Source: Christensenella sp. UBA1750 (GTDB taxonomy: Bacteria > Bacillota > Clostridia > Christensenellales > UBA1750). Taken from it: a DNA stretch of 15,798 nt. The stretch lies in assembly GCA_002315655.1 (NCBI GenBank), contig DCHO01000018.1, forward strand, positions 4,803 to 20,600. Direction: 5' to 3'. Both the position numbers and the translations under genes were made by a program. Position 1 is the first letter of the stretch, and every line of letters starts with the position of its first letter. Positions 14,419 through 15,798 of the stretch are shown in pieces. The notes beneath the pieces are model-generated. The model did not search any database. It saw only the letters and a program-made list of their open reading frames with translations, and was not told the DNA's origin.

Positions 14419-14802
14419 CTATTCTTCTTCCCGCTCCACATGGAAATAGCCCTTGGCGTTCTTCGCCGTGACGGTGATCACATACTCGCCGTCCTGCTCC
14501 ACGCCCACGGAAAAGCCGCCCTCTCTGAGGTCGTCCCCGCGATAGATTGGGTCGCTTCCCTCCATCCCGATGGTCACATCAAAGCGCCCCTTCGTGACGG
14601 CAAAGGACACCTGCAAAGCATCGCCGCTTTCCAGCAACATGGTGTGGCTGTCCGTGCCGGTCATTTTGGTAAACTCCATCTGCATGGAATTGTCCCCGAA
14701 ATCCTTGGTGCCGGTGTAGCCCTCCTTACTGGAAAAGAACACCGCGCATAAAATCAGAATCGCAATCACGACCCCGATCAGGATCAGAAATCCCTTTTTC
14801 AT
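14419..14802 (-). CDS. Small membrane-anchored extracytoplasmic protein
   Basis: 127 residues, family not recognised. KKG is followed by one hydrophobic helix (about 5-23), then SSKEG and a soluble domain likely rich in beta strands (FAVTKGRFDVTIGMEG, YVITVTAKNAKGYFHVE) ending in an acidic tail. Cys19 lies within the helix, but no clear lipobox is present, so a membrane anchor is more likely than a lipoprotein. Its ATG overlaps the stop of the kinase-like gene as ATGA, so it is translated together with it. Confidence 0.78.
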   Translation of the reverse strand: MKKGFLILIGVVIAILILCAVFFSSKEGYTGTKDFGDNSMQMEFTKMTGTDSHTMLLESGDALQVSFAVTKGRFDVTIGMEGSDPIYRGDDLREGGFSVGVEQDGEYVITVTAKNAKGYFHVEREEE

Positions 14803-15278
14803 AGAAAATCCACCAGCTTTTTCGCAATTTCCCGCGGCGACAGTTTGCTGCTGTCAAACTCCGCATCGTAATTTTCCTTTGGGTACAGATATTTCGCTGT
14901 GATCTCCGCGTTGCCGATCACGCGGTCTCCCCGGGCAAGCTCCCGCTGCCGCAAAACCCCGATGAGGCAGAAAATGTGAACAAGTGTAAGCGCATGGCTT
15001 CCCACCGCACATTTCAGGGAATCCAAAATTCTTGCGCCGGTCATCACATGGTCAAAGACCACGTTTTTCCCCTGATTCAAGGCCTCCATAATTGCCCGGT
15101 TCATGCCGCTCTGCGCGTCAAACACATCGTCCTCATAAATGCTCTGCATCGGCTCGACCTGCAAAAAATCGTCCGGCGCAACCACGCACAGCTTTTCCCC
15201 CAACATTTCCTTCATAGCACCTGCCACGGAGGACTTGCCCGCGGAGGAAGGGCCGTTTAACACAATCCCCTTAGACAT
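14799..15278 (-). CDS. Chloramphenicol-phosphotransferase-like P-loop kinase
   Basis: A 159-residue P-loop NTPase. Walker A is GPSSAGKS (9-16) in the opening GIVLNGPSSAGKSS; other family marks are PDDF (35-38), VVFDHVMTGARIL (73-85), RELARGDR (112-119) and a YDAEFDSS-KLSPREIA tail. This is the pattern of the CPT-like family (PF07931), named from the Streptomyces enzyme that phosphorylates chloramphenicol; most members have unknown substrates. The start at 15278 is chosen because the family begins just before IVLNG; longer frames run into phoH. Its ATG overlaps the phoH stop by 8 nt, so it is co-transcribed with phoH. Confidence 0.85.
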   Translation of the reverse strand: MSKGIVLNGPSSAGKSSVAGAMKEMLGEKLCVVAPDDFLQVEPMQSIYEDDVFDAQSGMNRAIMEALNQGKNVVFDHVMTGARILDSLKCAVGSHALTLVHIFCLIGVLRQRELARGDRVIGNAEITAKYLYPKENYDAEFDSSKLSPREIAKKLVDFL

Positions 15279-15798
15279 ACTTGGTTCTGTTCCCGGTTTC
15301 CTTCTTTTCGTACTTTTCATACGCCTTGACGATGGCCTGCACCAGCGAGTGCCGCACCACGTCCCTGTGGGTAAGCTCACACACGGCAATGTCCGGCACG
15401 TCCCGCAGCACCTCCACCGCCTCTTTCAGCCCGCTCTTTTTTCCGGCGGGCAGGTCGATCTGCGTTAAGTCGCCCGTGACAATGACGTGGGAATTGTCCC
15501 CGAAGCGGGTTAAGAACATTTTCATCTGCTCGCAGGTGGTGTTCTGCGCCTCGTCTAAGATGATGTAGCTGTCGTTGAGCGTCCGCCCGCGCATATACGC
15601 AAGCGGCGCGACCTCGATCACGCCCTTTTCCAACTGCCGCTGGAAGTTCTCCACGCCCATGAGCTCATATAAGGCATCGTACAGCGGGCGCAGATAGGGA
15701 TCGACCTTATTTTGCAGATCACCGGGCAGGAAGCCCAGCTTTTCGCCCGCTTCCACGGCGGGACGGGTCAGAATGATGCGTTCCACTTCCTTATTCTT
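15271..15798 (-). CDS. phoH: PhoH family ATPase (5' end outside window)
   Basis: The last 175 residues of a PhoH/YlaK-like P-loop ATPase. Visible motifs: RIILTRPAVEAGEKLGFLPGD, the Walker B stretch YIILDEAQN, and VTGDLTQIDLP. The Walker A loop lies beyond the right edge. PhoH proteins have been tied to RNA metabolism, and phoH just upstream of a 7TM-HD gene and ybeY is a known Firmicutes arrangement. Here four accessory genes separate them. The frame stays open to the window edge, so the start is not visible. Confidence 0.93.
   Translation of the reverse strand, partial: KNKEVERIILTRPAVEAGEKLGFLPGDLQNKVDPYLRPLYDALYELMGVENFQRQLEKGVIEVAPLAYMRGRTLNDSYIILDEAQNTTCEQMKMFLTRFGDNSHVIVTGDLTQIDLPAGKKSGLKEAVEVLRDVPDIAVCELTHRDVVRHSLVQAIVKAYEKYEKKETGNRTKYV

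Overview
The window reads as a chromosomal housekeeping region of a Gram-positive, moderately GC-rich member of the Clostridia, most likely an Oscillospiraceae/Ruminococcaceae-type gut anaerobe. This is inferred from two Firmicutes-type gene orders (phoH – 7TM-HD protein – ybeY – era – recO, and frr – uppS – cdsA – dxr – rseP – ispG), from the proteins themselves, and from GC-rich hairpin repeats between genes. No ribosomal RNA, tRNA, CRISPR array or transposase was seen.

Layout. Positions 1-310 hold no gene but a chain of imperfect hairpins with a perfect 35-bp direct repeat. A VOC-fold protein (311-703, +) and a SLOG/DUF1273 protein (751-1179, -) converge on a shared terminator. The SLOG gene is divergent from a small XRE-type regulator (+, 1317 or 1311 to 1559); the spacer between them carries ATATCG-type inverted repeats that look like operators. 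A second bidirectional terminator (1559-1595) separates the regulator from the long minus-strand block.

Everything from 15798 down to 1626 is on the minus strand. In transcription order: phoH (5' end outside the window), a chloramphenicol-phosphotransferase-like kinase, a small membrane-anchored protein, a nucleotidyltransferase, an AAC(6')-like acetyltransferase, a broken DUF1016/YhcG fragment, a 7TM-HD (PgpH-like) protein, ybeY, era, a 270-nt repeat-filled gap, recO, a sigma-A-like promoter, frr, a 67-residue protein, uppS, cdsA, dxr, rseP, ispG and a TIM-barrel sugar isomerase/epimerase-like gene.

How they work together. The frr-to-ispG block links translation recycling with isoprenoid and envelope lipid synthesis: Dxr and IspG act in the MEP pathway, UppS builds the undecaprenyl carrier, CdsA makes CDP-diacylglycerol, and RseP is a membrane protease. 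The phoH-to-recO block combines rRNA maturation (YbeY, Era), probable c-di-AMP breakdown (7TM-HD protein) and DNA repair (RecO). Between phoH and the 7TM-HD gene sits a tightly coupled cassette of four accessory genes, three of them in folds known from antibiotic-modifying enzymes. It is followed by a 285-bp insertion-like segment bounded by 35-bp direct repeats. This cassette, the SLOG/XRE operator region and the intergenic repeats are the least ordinary parts. I found no clearly new multi-gene system.
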